A program made the translations under genes and the position numbers. A DNA stretch of 44,731 nucleotides, from the NCBI RefSeq assembly GCF_900115775.1, contig NZ_FOXS01000011.1, positions 50,722 through 95,452 of the forward strand, written 5' to 3'. Shown here piece by piece: positions 7,487 to 14,399 of the stretch. Position 1 is the first letter of the stretch. Each line of letters opens with the position of its first letter. Below the pieces are notes generated by a model. That model had not been told where the DNA came from. It made no database searches and was given only the letters and a program-made list of their open reading frames with translations. This stretch comes from Hymenobacter arizonensis (GTDB lineage: Bacteria > Bacteroidota > Bacteroidia > Cytophagales > Hymenobacteraceae).

Positions 7487-7756
7487 ATGAAAATAGTCTG
7501 GAGCGGCCTGTTGTTGGTCAATCTGCTGTGTTTCGGGCTCTTCGCCTGGGACAAACGCAACGCCCAACGCGGCCAGCGGCGCCTTGCCGAAACGACACTG
7601 CACTGGGCGACGCTGCCGGGCGCCGCCCCCGGTGCGTGGGCGGCGATGTGGCTGCTGCACCATAAAACCCGCAAAGCGGCGTTCTGGGGCGTGACCCTGG
7701 CGCTGACGCTGCTCCAAGGGGCGGTGCTCTATTTCGCGTGGCTTTCCTTCAGCTGA
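7487..7756 (+). CDS. DUF1294 small membrane protein
   Basis: An 89-residue protein with two or three hydrophobic segments: WSGLLLVNLLCFGLFAWDK (about 5-22), a central ATLPGAAPGAWAAMWLLHHK (about 43-60) and FWGVTLALTLLQGAVLYF (about 66-83). The order N-x-x-x-F-x-x-F-x-x-D-K, then R-x-x-E, then G-x-x-x-G-x-x-x-x-H-K-T-x-K is characteristic of DUF1294, an inner-membrane family of unknown role. The stop codon TGA at 7754-7756 is the TG-A of the first TGAAC box of repeat e12, so gene and repeat are fused. Confidence 0.88.
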   Translation: MKIVWSGLLLVNLLCFGLFAWDKRNAQRGQRRLAETTLHWATLPGAAPGAWAAMWLLHHKTRKAAFWGVTLALTLLQGAVLYFAWLSFS

Positions 7757-7792
7757 ACAGCGCACGTTTACGGCGGGACCGTTTTGCTGAAC
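7743..7792 (+). repeat. Dispersed cassette repeat e12 (full length, overlaps gene end)
   Basis: TTTCCTTCAGCTGAACAGCG, CACGTTTACGGC, GGGACCGTTTTGCTGAAC. The last codons and stop of the DUF1294 gene lie inside it. Confidence 0.85.
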
Positions 7793-7861
7793 GCCCCAGT
7801 CATGCCGCTACAACTCCGTTGCGCGTTAGCGGGTGTACCTTCCGGCTACAATCCCCTGCTC

Positions 7862-8695
7862 ATGCTGCTCGCCCGAATGCCCGTCTGCCGTCTTCTCGTT
7901 GGCTTGAGTACGCTGGTGGGCGCGGGGTGCCAGCAAAACCGGCCGGCGGCCTCCAGCCCCACGGCCCTGTTTGCCCTTCCGGTGATTGCCCCGCCAAAAC
8001 GGCAAACGCCCGTGCCGGCCCTTATCGCAGCCGAGCGCATCCGAGGGGTCAACCCGCCTTTTGTGGGCCGCTTTCCCTTCGCCTCCCGCATTGCCTTGGA
8101 GCACCCCGACCGCGTGGGCCCGGAAGAACACCTCACGGACTTTGCGCGGTACCGCGTGTTGGAGGACAGCAGCACCTTGGGCACCGACGGCTTGGAAATT
8201 GCCGCCGATTATGGCCAGTCCGTGGTCTATCAAAAGCCCGGCAACTTCGGGCCCTATGCCCACTTGTTTCCGCCGCGGCGCACCTTTCCGGTCTACGTGG
8301 CCAACACGTCGCGCCACCGCAAGCTGTTGTATGGCAAGGACCGCTGGGTCTTTGCCATCCAAGAAGCCAAAGACCGCAACGGACAATGGCGACCTATTGA
8401 GAGCAAGGGGCCGGACTTTTGCGGCAACGGGCGGTGGGTGCTGAAGCTGCGCCCCGGCCAGATGGGCGTGTTTCTGATGGATAAGTACAGTGGCGCGTAC
8501 CAGACCCTGTTGCGGGTGCGGCTGCAGAACGGGGACAGCCGCTACGTTTCGGCCCCGTACAAGGGCCAAATCGACGAGCGGCAATTCGCCTTGAGCGCGA
8601 CGGAACGCCAGCGGTTGGAAGAAAGCGACGGAGCCATCCAGCAGCTGTACTTCGGTGCCGCACCGGCCCTAGCGGATTCCATTGCCTACCGCTAA
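7862..8695 (+). CDS. Putative lipoprotein, unknown function
   Basis: I chose the ATG at 7862 (MLLARMPVCRLLVGLSTLVG) because a -7-like TACCTTCC precedes it and the lipobox VGAGC follows at a normal distance. The longer frame from 7784 begins inside repeat e12. The protein has 277 residues; the body has strand-like segments and a basic C-terminal half (KDRWVFAIQEAKDRNGQW, RWVLKLRPGQMGVFLMDKYSG, LLRVRLQNGDSRYVS), suggesting a beta-sandwich on the periplasmic or cell-surface side. No family is recognised. It is the last gene of the first array. Confidence 0.75.
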   Translation: MLLARMPVCRLLVGLSTLVGAGCQQNRPAASSPTALFALPVIAPPKRQTPVPALIAAERIRGVNPPFVGRFPFASRIALEHPDRVGPEEHLTDFARYRVLEDSSTLGTDGLEIAADYGQSVVYQKPGNFGPYAHLFPPRRTFPVYVANTSRHRKLLYGKDRWVFAIQEAKDRNGQWRPIESKGPDFCGNGRWVLKLRPGQMGVFLMDKYSGAYQTLLRVRLQNGDSRYVSAPYKGQIDERQFALSATERQRLEESDGAIQQLYFGAAPALADSIAYR

Positions 8696-8724
8696 CGTCA
8701 AAGAGTCAATAGGCTTACTTAAAT

Positions 8725-8751
8725 GCTCCTTTCGGTGAACCGCTAAATTAG
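8725..8751 (+). repeat. Dispersed cassette repeat e13 (left half), end of first array
   Basis: GCTCCTTTCGGTGAAC followed by CGCTAAATTAG, like the tail of e3. It lies 51 bases left of the 68 bp recombinase-associated site. The copy at 30473 stands 52 bases from the inverted site at the other end. Confidence 0.65.
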
Positions 8752-8801
8752 ACGGGATCGAAGTTCCGCAAGAGCGTGGACCCGTCGCCAAGGCGCCTGT
8801 T

Positions 8802-8869
8802 GAGTTTACGAAACCCGTCTACCAGTCAAAGTTTACGAAACCCCGTTAGGAGATGAGTTCCGTAAACTC
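8802..8869 (+). repeat. Site A: 68 bp recombination-type site upstream of the recombinase
   Basis: Three near-palindromes at regular 26-27 base spacing: GTTTACGAAAC at 8804, GTTTACGAAAC at 8831, and its inverse form GTTCCGTAAAC at 8857. The site ends 6 bases before the recombinase ATG. An inverted copy, 55 of 68 positions identical by hand alignment, is at 30353-30420. It looks like a res or inversion site and could also act as the gene's operator. Confidence 0.75.
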
Positions 8870-8875
8870 CACCCC

Positions 8876-9490
8876 ATGAAGATTGGCTACGCCCGCGTCT
8901 CGACCCGCGACCAGAATTTAGAACTGCAACTCGACGCCCTGACCCAGGCTGGTTGCGAGCTCATCTACCAAGAGAAAGCCTCCGGTGCCTTGGCCGCCCG
9001 GGTCGAACTCGACAAGCTCCTCTTGCAAGTGCGCCCGGGCGACACGGTCTACATCTACAAGCTCGACCGGTTGGGCCGTTCCCTTAAACACCTGCTCGAC
9101 CTGGTGGCCGAGCTGCAGCGCCGGGACATCGGCTTGATTTCGCTGACCGACGCCATCAACACCCACTCGGCCCAAGGGCGGCTCGTGCTCAACCTGTTTG
9201 CCTCGCTGGCCGAGTTCGAGCGCGAACTTATCCGCGAGCGCACCCTGGCCGGGCTGGCCGCCGCCCGTGCCCGGGGCCGCGTTGGCGGGCGCAAGCCGGG
9301 CTTGTCGGAAGAAGCCCAGCGCACGGCTCGCGCCGCCGAGCTACTCTACAAGGCCCAGGAGCTGAGCGTCGACGACATGGCCCGGAGCCTGCGCATCTGC
9401 AAAGCCACCTTCTACAAGTACCTGCGCCACCGCAGGGTCGCCCTGCACGCTCAACCCTTGCCCAGTCCCGTGGCCAGTCCTGGGACGTAA
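8876..9490 (+). CDS. Serine recombinase, Hin/Gin/resolvase type
   Basis: A 204-residue enzyme. The N-terminal catalytic domain begins MKIGYARVSTRDQNLELQ with nucleophile Ser9 and Arg7. YKLDRLGRS and SLAEFERELIRERT carry the conserved arginines of the active site and the dimer helix. LAGLAAARARGRVGGRKPG matches the linker typical of DNA invertases such as Hin and Gin. Residues about 150-190 (SVDDMARSLRICKATFYKYL) form the DNA-binding helix-turn-helix. The length is typical of the resolvase/invertase group, so site-specific inversion or deletion between specific sites is expected. Two inverted copies of a plausible target site (8802 and 30353) favour inversion. The gene looks intact. Confidence 0.93.
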   Translation: MKIGYARVSTRDQNLELQLDALTQAGCELIYQEKASGALAARVELDKLLLQVRPGDTVYIYKLDRLGRSLKHLLDLVAELQRRDIGLISLTDAINTHSAQGRLVLNLFASLAEFERELIRERTLAGLAAARARGRVGGRKPGLSEEAQRTARAAELLYKAQELSVDDMARSLRICKATFYKYLRHRRVALHAQPLPSPVASPGT

Positions 9491-9509
9491 CGGGGCCCTG
9501 CGTCACCGG

Positions 9510-9556
9510 ATGCGGAGAATAGCGGGTATATTCGCCGCACATTATGCGGAGAATAG
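9510..9556 (+). promoter_or_regulatory. Promoter and palindromic operator of the second Fic gene
   Basis: GCGGAGAATA 9512-9521 is inverted at 9529-9538 (TATTCGCCGC) with one mismatch. The right arm covers TATATTCG at 9527-9534, a TAnnTTTG-like -7 box. The 13-mer ATGCGGAGAATAG occurs at 9510 and again at 9544, where it is the start of the Fic frame. A repressor-binding arrangement is likely. Confidence 0.5.
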
Positions 9557-10662
9557 GGCCTTACATTCATCAACGTCCGGACTGGCCGGCCTTCACCTGG
9601 GACCCGGCGGCCCTGGAAGCGCTGCTGGGCACGGTGCGCCACCAACAAGGCCGGCTGCTGGGTCGGCTCGAAGCATTGGGCGTGGACCTGCGGGCCGAAG
9701 CCACGCTACGCACGCTCACGCTCGACGTGCTCAAGTCCAGCGAAATCGAGGGCGAGCTGCTGCCCCCGGCCTCGGTGCGTTCCTCCATCGCCTGGCGCCT
9801 GGGGCTGGAACAGGCCGCCCTGCCCCCCGCGGACCGGCGGGTGGAGGGCGTGGTGGCCATGCTCCTCGACGCCACCCAGCAGGCCCTGAAGCCGCTGACG
9901 GCCGAACGCCTGTTCGGCTGGCACGCGGCCTTGTTCCCCACGGGCTACAGCGGGCTCTACCCGTTGCAGGTGGGCGCCTGGCGCACGGGGCCCATGCAGG
10001 TCGTGTCTGGGCCGCTGGGCCGCGAACGGGTGCACTACGACGCGCCCGCCGCCGAGGACTTGGACGCGCAGATGCAGCAGTTCCTCAACTGGTTCAACGC
10101 CGAGCAGGGCTTGGACCCGGTGCTCAAAGCAGGGCTGGCCCATTTCTGGTTTGTGACGATTCACCCCTTCGACGACGGCAACGGCCGCATTGCCCGCGCC
10201 ATTGCCGACCTGCAACTGGCCCGGGCCGACGGCACGGGCCAGCGCTGCTACAGCCTGTCGGCGCAAATCCAGGCCGAGCGCCAGGCCTATTACGACCTGC
10301 TCGAAGCCAGCCAGCGTGGCCCCCTGGACGTGACGCCCTGGCTCGACTGGTTTCTGGGCTGCCTGGGGCGGGCCTTGCAGGCGGCCGAGCAGACGCTGGC
10401 GCAGGTGCTGGCCAAGGCTCGCTTCTGGGAACGCCACCGGCCGACTCCGTTCACCGACCGGCAGCGGCAGCTGCTCACGCGCCTGCTCGACGGCTTCGAG
10501 GGCAAGTTCACCACCGCCAAGTGGGCGCGCATGGCCCATTGTTCACAGGACACGGCCGGCCGCGACATTGCCGACTTGCTGGCCAAGGGCGTGCTGGTGC
10601 ACGAAGGCGCCGGCGGGCGCAGCACCAGCTACCGCTTGGCGCCCGAACCAGAAGCCTGGTAA
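9544..10662 (+). CDS. Fic family protein with DUF4172 N-terminus (class II)
   Basis: A 372-residue protein. The N-terminus (MRRIGPYIHQRPDWPAFTWD) is the DUF4172 signature. The inhibitory motif is S-S-E-I-E-G (Ser65 to Glu69-Gly70), and the catalytic loop HPFDDGNGRIAR is at residues 207-218, complete. A C-terminal winged helix-turn-helix follows (about 305-365: FTDRQRQLLTRLLDG, AGRDIADLLAKGVLV). It is predicted to transfer AMP to a protein target and to be self-inhibited. It begins 53 bases after the recombinase stop, in the same direction, with its own palindromic promoter. It differs clearly from the Fic protein at 3747, so the two are not a recent duplication. Confidence 0.92.
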   Translation: MRRIGPYIHQRPDWPAFTWDPAALEALLGTVRHQQGRLLGRLEALGVDLRAEATLRTLTLDVLKSSEIEGELLPPASVRSSIAWRLGLEQAALPPADRRVEGVVAMLLDATQQALKPLTAERLFGWHAALFPTGYSGLYPLQVGAWRTGPMQVVSGPLGRERVHYDAPAAEDLDAQMQQFLNWFNAEQGLDPVLKAGLAHFWFVTIHPFDDGNGRIARAIADLQLARADGTGQRCYSLSAQIQAERQAYYDLLEASQRGPLDVTPWLDWFLGCLGRALQAAEQTLAQVLAKARFWERHRPTPFTDRQRQLLTRLLDGFEGKFTTAKWARMAHCSQDTAGRDIADLLAKGVLVHEGAGGRSTSYRLAPEPEAW

Positions 10663-11229
10663 GTCCCCGGCTGTCTGGAGAACGGGGAAAGGGCTCGCAA
10701 TGGGCTCACAGCAGTCGTGCGCGGCCCCTCAAAAGCCGCTTACAGGCATCTAAATACACTTTTGGCGGCGAATCGGCTCACCGTAGGCTCACCAGCAGCG
10801 CAAGGATAGGGTATCTGGAAAGCTCGTTTATTTTTAAGAGCGTTCCGGTATTACCACGAGATGACGGGGCCCGACGACTTTAGCTGCAACCCTACACCGG
10901 CTTCCTTCACCAATCGAGCGCGCGATTGGTGCAGCGGCATCAGGGGAACCCTGTGCAGCACTTTGCACAAGGCCCCGATGGTCGTGGGTTCAGTTCCTGG
11001 CGAGAGGCACAGCCATTACCCGCAATGACCGCAGGTTTCGCTAACAGCTGCTGCCAAGCTTTCCTGCTTTATCGCCTGCATTTATCATCGCGCAAAATCA
11101 AGTGCGCTGGTAATCAAAGAGGCGCCGCCTTATATGTAAGTAGCCGAGGAGTACACCGCTTTTTTTGTTGCCGCGCCGATGGCGCTTTCCGGCAGAACAG
11201 GTTGCGCCTAATTTCCCTACTTTTAGCCG
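10663..11229 (+). other. Intergenic stretch of 567 bp with one strong hairpin
   Basis: No convincing gene. CACCAATCG at 10908-10916 pairs perfectly with 10923-10931 around a 6-base loop, a possible operator or terminator without a T-run. TACTTTT near 11217-11223 (within CTACTTTTAG) is the probable -7 box of the kinase gene at 11230, giving a very short leader. Confidence 0.4.
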
Positions 11230-12513
11230 ATGGGCATATACGTGATGGTACTGCGCGGGCTGGCGTGGCTGGTTTTCCTGGTCTTGCTCCCCCTTGCTGT
11301 TACCGGGCAGAACGAGCGCGAATGGCCGGCCGGGGGTGCAAGTCTAGTTGACCAGCAGGGAAGGATATGGGAAGCCGCTAAGCGGGGCCTCTGGCTCCGT
11401 GAGGGTACCAGGAAAACCCAGTTCACCACCCAAAACGGATTGAGCAACGACACCATTACGGCGCTCGCCCAGGACGCCAGCGGCCAGGTATGGGTGGGCA
11501 CCCGCGAAGGGCTGCTGGCGTACGATGGCGCGGGGTTTCGGGAAATCACCTACGCGCAGGGACTGCCCAGCAAGCAAATCACGGCGCTCTATGCCTCCCC
11601 CAGCGGAGACTTCTGGGTGGGCACCCGGGCCGGCGCAGTGCGCTACGTTGGTCGTCAGTTAGTGCCGTTGCCTGCCCTGCAAGGCACAGCCGTGCAGTTT
11701 ATCGGCGAAGATGCCCACAACTGGGTTTTTGTCACCAATACGGGCATCCGGCGCCTGCCGAAAGAGCAGCCTATTAGCTGGCAGTGGCTGGGGTGGTCGG
11801 CGGGCGGGCTCCTATTGGTGGGGGGCGGCCTGTGGAGTGGCTGGCAGTGGCGCCGGGGGCAGCAGGTGCGGCTGCGCCTGGCCCAAACCGAGCAGCGGGC
11901 CCTGCTGGCCCAGATGAATCCCCATTTCATCTTCAACTCCCTGCAGTCCATTCAGAACTACATCCTGCGGCACCAGGCCGAGGCCGCGCAGCACTACCTC
12001 ACCAGGTTTGGTGGGCTGATGCGGCTGATTCTGGAACAGTCGCGCCATCCGCTGCTCCCGCTGCGGGACGAACTGAGCATGCTGTGCAGCTATTTGGAGC
12101 TGGAGTCCCTGCGCTTTGAGCAGCAGTTCACTTACGCAGTAGCGGCCGACGATGCCCTGCTGGACGAGGAGATTCCCGTCATGCTCCTGCACCCCCTAGT
12201 GGAAAATGCTGTGTGGCACGGCTTAGCCCACCATGCCGGCCGGGGCCATATCGACGTGCGCGTGACCCGGGAAGGCGATTACCTCGTGGCCATGGTGCAG
12301 GATAACGGCGTGGGCCGCCTGCGCGCGGCCGGACGGGCGGGCAACCACACGGGCTACCCGTCCCGGGGCTCGGCCATCATGGAGGAGCGGATTGCGCTGC
12401 TCAACCGGCAGGCGCGGCGCCCCATTTCCGTCGTCATCACCGACCTGGGCAGCGCCGACTCCCCGCCCCAGGGCACCCGCGTCGTGGTGCGCATTCCGCG
12501 CCTGCACTCCTGA
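11230..12513 (+). CDS. LytS-type sensor histidine kinase with propeller-type sensor
   Basis: A 427-residue kinase. A signal anchor (VLRGLAWLVFLVLLPLAVTG) is followed by a periplasmic region with two-component-regulator propeller repeats: GLSNDTITALAQDASGQVWV at about 75-95, then LPSKQITALYASPSGDFWVG. There are too few blades for a whole propeller, so the sensor is shortened. A transmembrane helix follows near 182-200. The His_kinase domain (PF06580 type) has the phospho-acceptor His232 in QMNPHFIFNSLQS, and the ATPase end has ENAVWHGL and DNGVG boxes. Its partner is the LytTR regulator 29 bases downstream, in the same direction. Confidence 0.92.
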   Translation: MGIYVMVLRGLAWLVFLVLLPLAVTGQNEREWPAGGASLVDQQGRIWEAAKRGLWLREGTRKTQFTTQNGLSNDTITALAQDASGQVWVGTREGLLAYDGAGFREITYAQGLPSKQITALYASPSGDFWVGTRAGAVRYVGRQLVPLPALQGTAVQFIGEDAHNWVFVTNTGIRRLPKEQPISWQWLGWSAGGLLLVGGGLWSGWQWRRGQQVRLRLAQTEQRALLAQMNPHFIFNSLQSIQNYILRHQAEAAQHYLTRFGGLMRLILEQSRHPLLPLRDELSMLCSYLELESLRFEQQFTYAVAADDALLDEEIPVMLLHPLVENAVWHGLAHHAGRGHIDVRVTREGDYLVAMVQDNGVGRLRAAGRAGNHTGYPSRGSAIMEERIALLNRQARRPISVVITDLGSADSPPQGTRVVVRIPRLHS

Positions 12514-12542
12514 TTCTCCGCCCTTAGCTCTGCAATTTAACC

Positions 12543-13283
12543 GTGACCCGCACCATCCTCATCGACGACGAAACCAACACCCGCGAGGCCCTGCGGGGCC
12601 TGCTGCAGCACTACTGCCCCGACGTGACCATCATCGGCGAAGCGGCTTCGGCGGAAGCGGGCCTGCAACTGCTGCGCGAACAGACGCCCGACCTGCTGTT
12701 TCTGGACGTAGAAATGCCCTTGGGGTCGGGTTTCGACTTGCTCGATATGCTGGGCACGGCCTCGTTCGACATCATCTTCACCACGGCTCACGACCGGTAT
12801 GCGCTGCGCGCCATCAAGTTCTGCGCTCTTGACTACCTACTCAAGCCCGTGGGCGTGGCCGAGCTGCGCGAGGCCGTGGCCAAAGCCCAGCGCCAGCAGG
12901 CCCCCGTGGCCGCGCAGCTGCACACGTTTTACGACAACCTGCGAGAGCGCAACGGGCCGGCCGGCAAGGTGGTGCTGCCCACCATGCAGGGCTTTGAAGT
13001 GGTGGAGGTGGCCCGCGTAGTGCGCTGCCAGGCCGACGACAACTACACGCTGTTCGTGCTGGAAGGCAAGGAGAAAATCCTGGTCAGCCGCACGCTAAAG
13101 GAATACGAGGAGCTGTTCAGCGACTACGGCTTCATCCGCATTCACCAGTCCCACCTCATCAACGCGGCCCACGTGAAGCGCTACATCAAGGGCAGCGGCG
13201 GTTACGTGCAGCTCAGCGACGACTCCATTATTGAAGTGTCGCGCCGCAAGAAGGACGAACTGATGAAGCGGTTTCAGGCGTGA
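12543..13283 (+). CDS. LytTR-family response regulator
   Basis: A 246-residue protein starting at a GTG. The receiver domain spans about 1-120, with the acidic pair Asp8-Asp9, phospho-acceptor Asp55 in LLFLDVEMPL, and Lys in the DYLLKPVG motif. The LytTR DNA-binding domain (about 140-246) contains VARVVRCQADDNYTLFVL, FIRIHQSHLINAAHVKRYI and the C-terminal EVSRRKKDELMKRF. It forms a two-component pair with the kinase just upstream. Such pairs usually control nearby genes; the ABC transporter operon 200 bases downstream is the obvious candidate, but that is inference. Confidence 0.95.
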   Translation: MTRTILIDDETNTREALRGLLQHYCPDVTIIGEAASAEAGLQLLREQTPDLLFLDVEMPLGSGFDLLDMLGTASFDIIFTTAHDRYALRAIKFCALDYLLKPVGVAELREAVAKAQRQQAPVAAQLHTFYDNLRERNGPAGKVVLPTMQGFEVVEVARVVRCQADDNYTLFVLEGKEKILVSRTLKEYEELFSDYGFIRIHQSHLINAAHVKRYIKGSGGYVQLSDDSIIEVSRRKKDELMKRFQA

Positions 13284-13490
13284 TGTCAGATTCATTCGGC
13301 CATTTCTGCCCGAAGCCGGACGCGGGACCGCCAGTTTTCTCGCGATGAAGAACTAAGTCAAGTTTGCCGGATACTCGCCGGGGCTGACCACTTACTCATT
13401 TCACCTTGCGGGGTGGCCCGGAGCGGAGGATGTTTGTCCCAGTAAACCGCGTGGCAACTGCCACGACACCACCCTCATACCCCGACCCGC

Positions 13491-14387
13491 ATGGAACTGA
13501 CCATCAAAAATCTGTCGAAAACCTACCCCAACGGGGTGAAGGCCCTCGACAACGTGAGTTTGACCATTCCGCAGGGCATGTTTGGCCTGCTCGGGCCCAA
13601 CGGCGCCGGCAAAAGCTCGCTGATGCGCACCATCGCCACGCTGCAGGCCCCCGACAGCGGCAGCATCCACCTCGACGCCATCGACGCGCTGCACGACCAA
13701 ATGGCTTTGCGCCGGGTACTGGGCTACCTGCCCCAGGAGTTCGGGGTGTACCCGCGGGTGAGCGCCGAAGACCTGCTCGACCACATGGCCGTGGTCAAGG
13801 GCATCGTGCACCGCGGCGAGCGGCGCGACACGGTGAAGGCCCTGCTGGAGCAAACCAACCTTTACGACGTGCGCAAGCGCAGCATCAGCACGTTTTCGGG
13901 CGGCATGAAGCAGCGCTTCGGCATTGCCCAGGCCCTCATTGGCAACCCGCTGCTCATCATTGTGGACGAGCCCACCGCCGGCCTCGACCCCGGCGAGCGC
14001 AACCGCTTCTACAACCTGCTGAGCGAAATCGGCGAGAACATCATCGTCATTCTGAGCACGCACATCGTGGACGACGTGCGCGAGCTGTGCCGCAACATGG
14101 CCATCATCAACGAGGGCAAGGTGCTGTTTGCCGGGCAGCCCCAGGCCGCCCTGCACGAGCTGAAAGGCCGCATCTGGGAGCGCACCATCGAGAAAGCCGA
14201 GCTGGCCGAATACCAGCAGGAATACGCCGTGATATCGACCAAGCTGCTGGCCGGGCAGCCGCTGCTGCACGTGGTGGGCGACGAGCTGGGGGCCGCCGGT
14301 TTCCAGGCCGTGGAGCCCAGCCTCGAAGACGTGTTTTTCTCCACCATCCAGGGGAAAGCCGTGCAGTCAACTCTCGTTCACGCCTAA
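13491..14387 (+). CDS. ABC transporter ATP-binding protein
   Basis: A 298-residue ATPase with Walker A GPNGAGKS at 35-42, Q-loop around Gln82, signature FSGGMKQR at 135-142, Walker B LLIIVDEPTAGLD at about 154-166, and an H-loop His in STHIVDDVREL. The C-terminal extension of about 70 residues is typical of ABC-2 drug or peptide exporters. It is followed after 12 bases by the permease-peptidase fusion and surely forms one transporter with it. The leader (13284-13490) contains a small palindrome GTGGCA-AC-TGCCAC at 13451-13464 that could be an operator. The kinase/regulator pair lies directly upstream. Confidence 0.95.
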   Translation: MELTIKNLSKTYPNGVKALDNVSLTIPQGMFGLLGPNGAGKSSLMRTIATLQAPDSGSIHLDAIDALHDQMALRRVLGYLPQEFGVYPRVSAEDLLDHMAVVKGIVHRGERRDTVKALLEQTNLYDVRKRSISTFSGGMKQRFGIAQALIGNPLLIIVDEPTAGLDPGERNRFYNLLSEIGENIIVILSTHIVDDVRELCRNMAIINEGKVLFAGQPQAALHELKGRIWERTIEKAELAEYQQEYAVISTKLLAGQPLLHVVGDELGAAGFQAVEPSLEDVFFSTIQGKAVQSTLVHA

Positions 14388-14399
14388 GCCCGCCCGCTC

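Noticed and set aside
415..8751. Repeat as ordinary terminator of each gene
   Set aside because: Direction does not follow gene strand, no T-runs follow the hairpins, and several copies stand before genes of the opposite strand.
9510..10883. 457-codon open frame on the plus strand
   Set aside because: Shadow of the Fic gene at 9544; composition is Ala/Arg/Gly with no motif.
10925..11012. tRNA-like T-arm
   Set aside because: GGTTCAGTTCC resembles a B box, but the T-stem has a mismatch and no acceptor stem can be formed.
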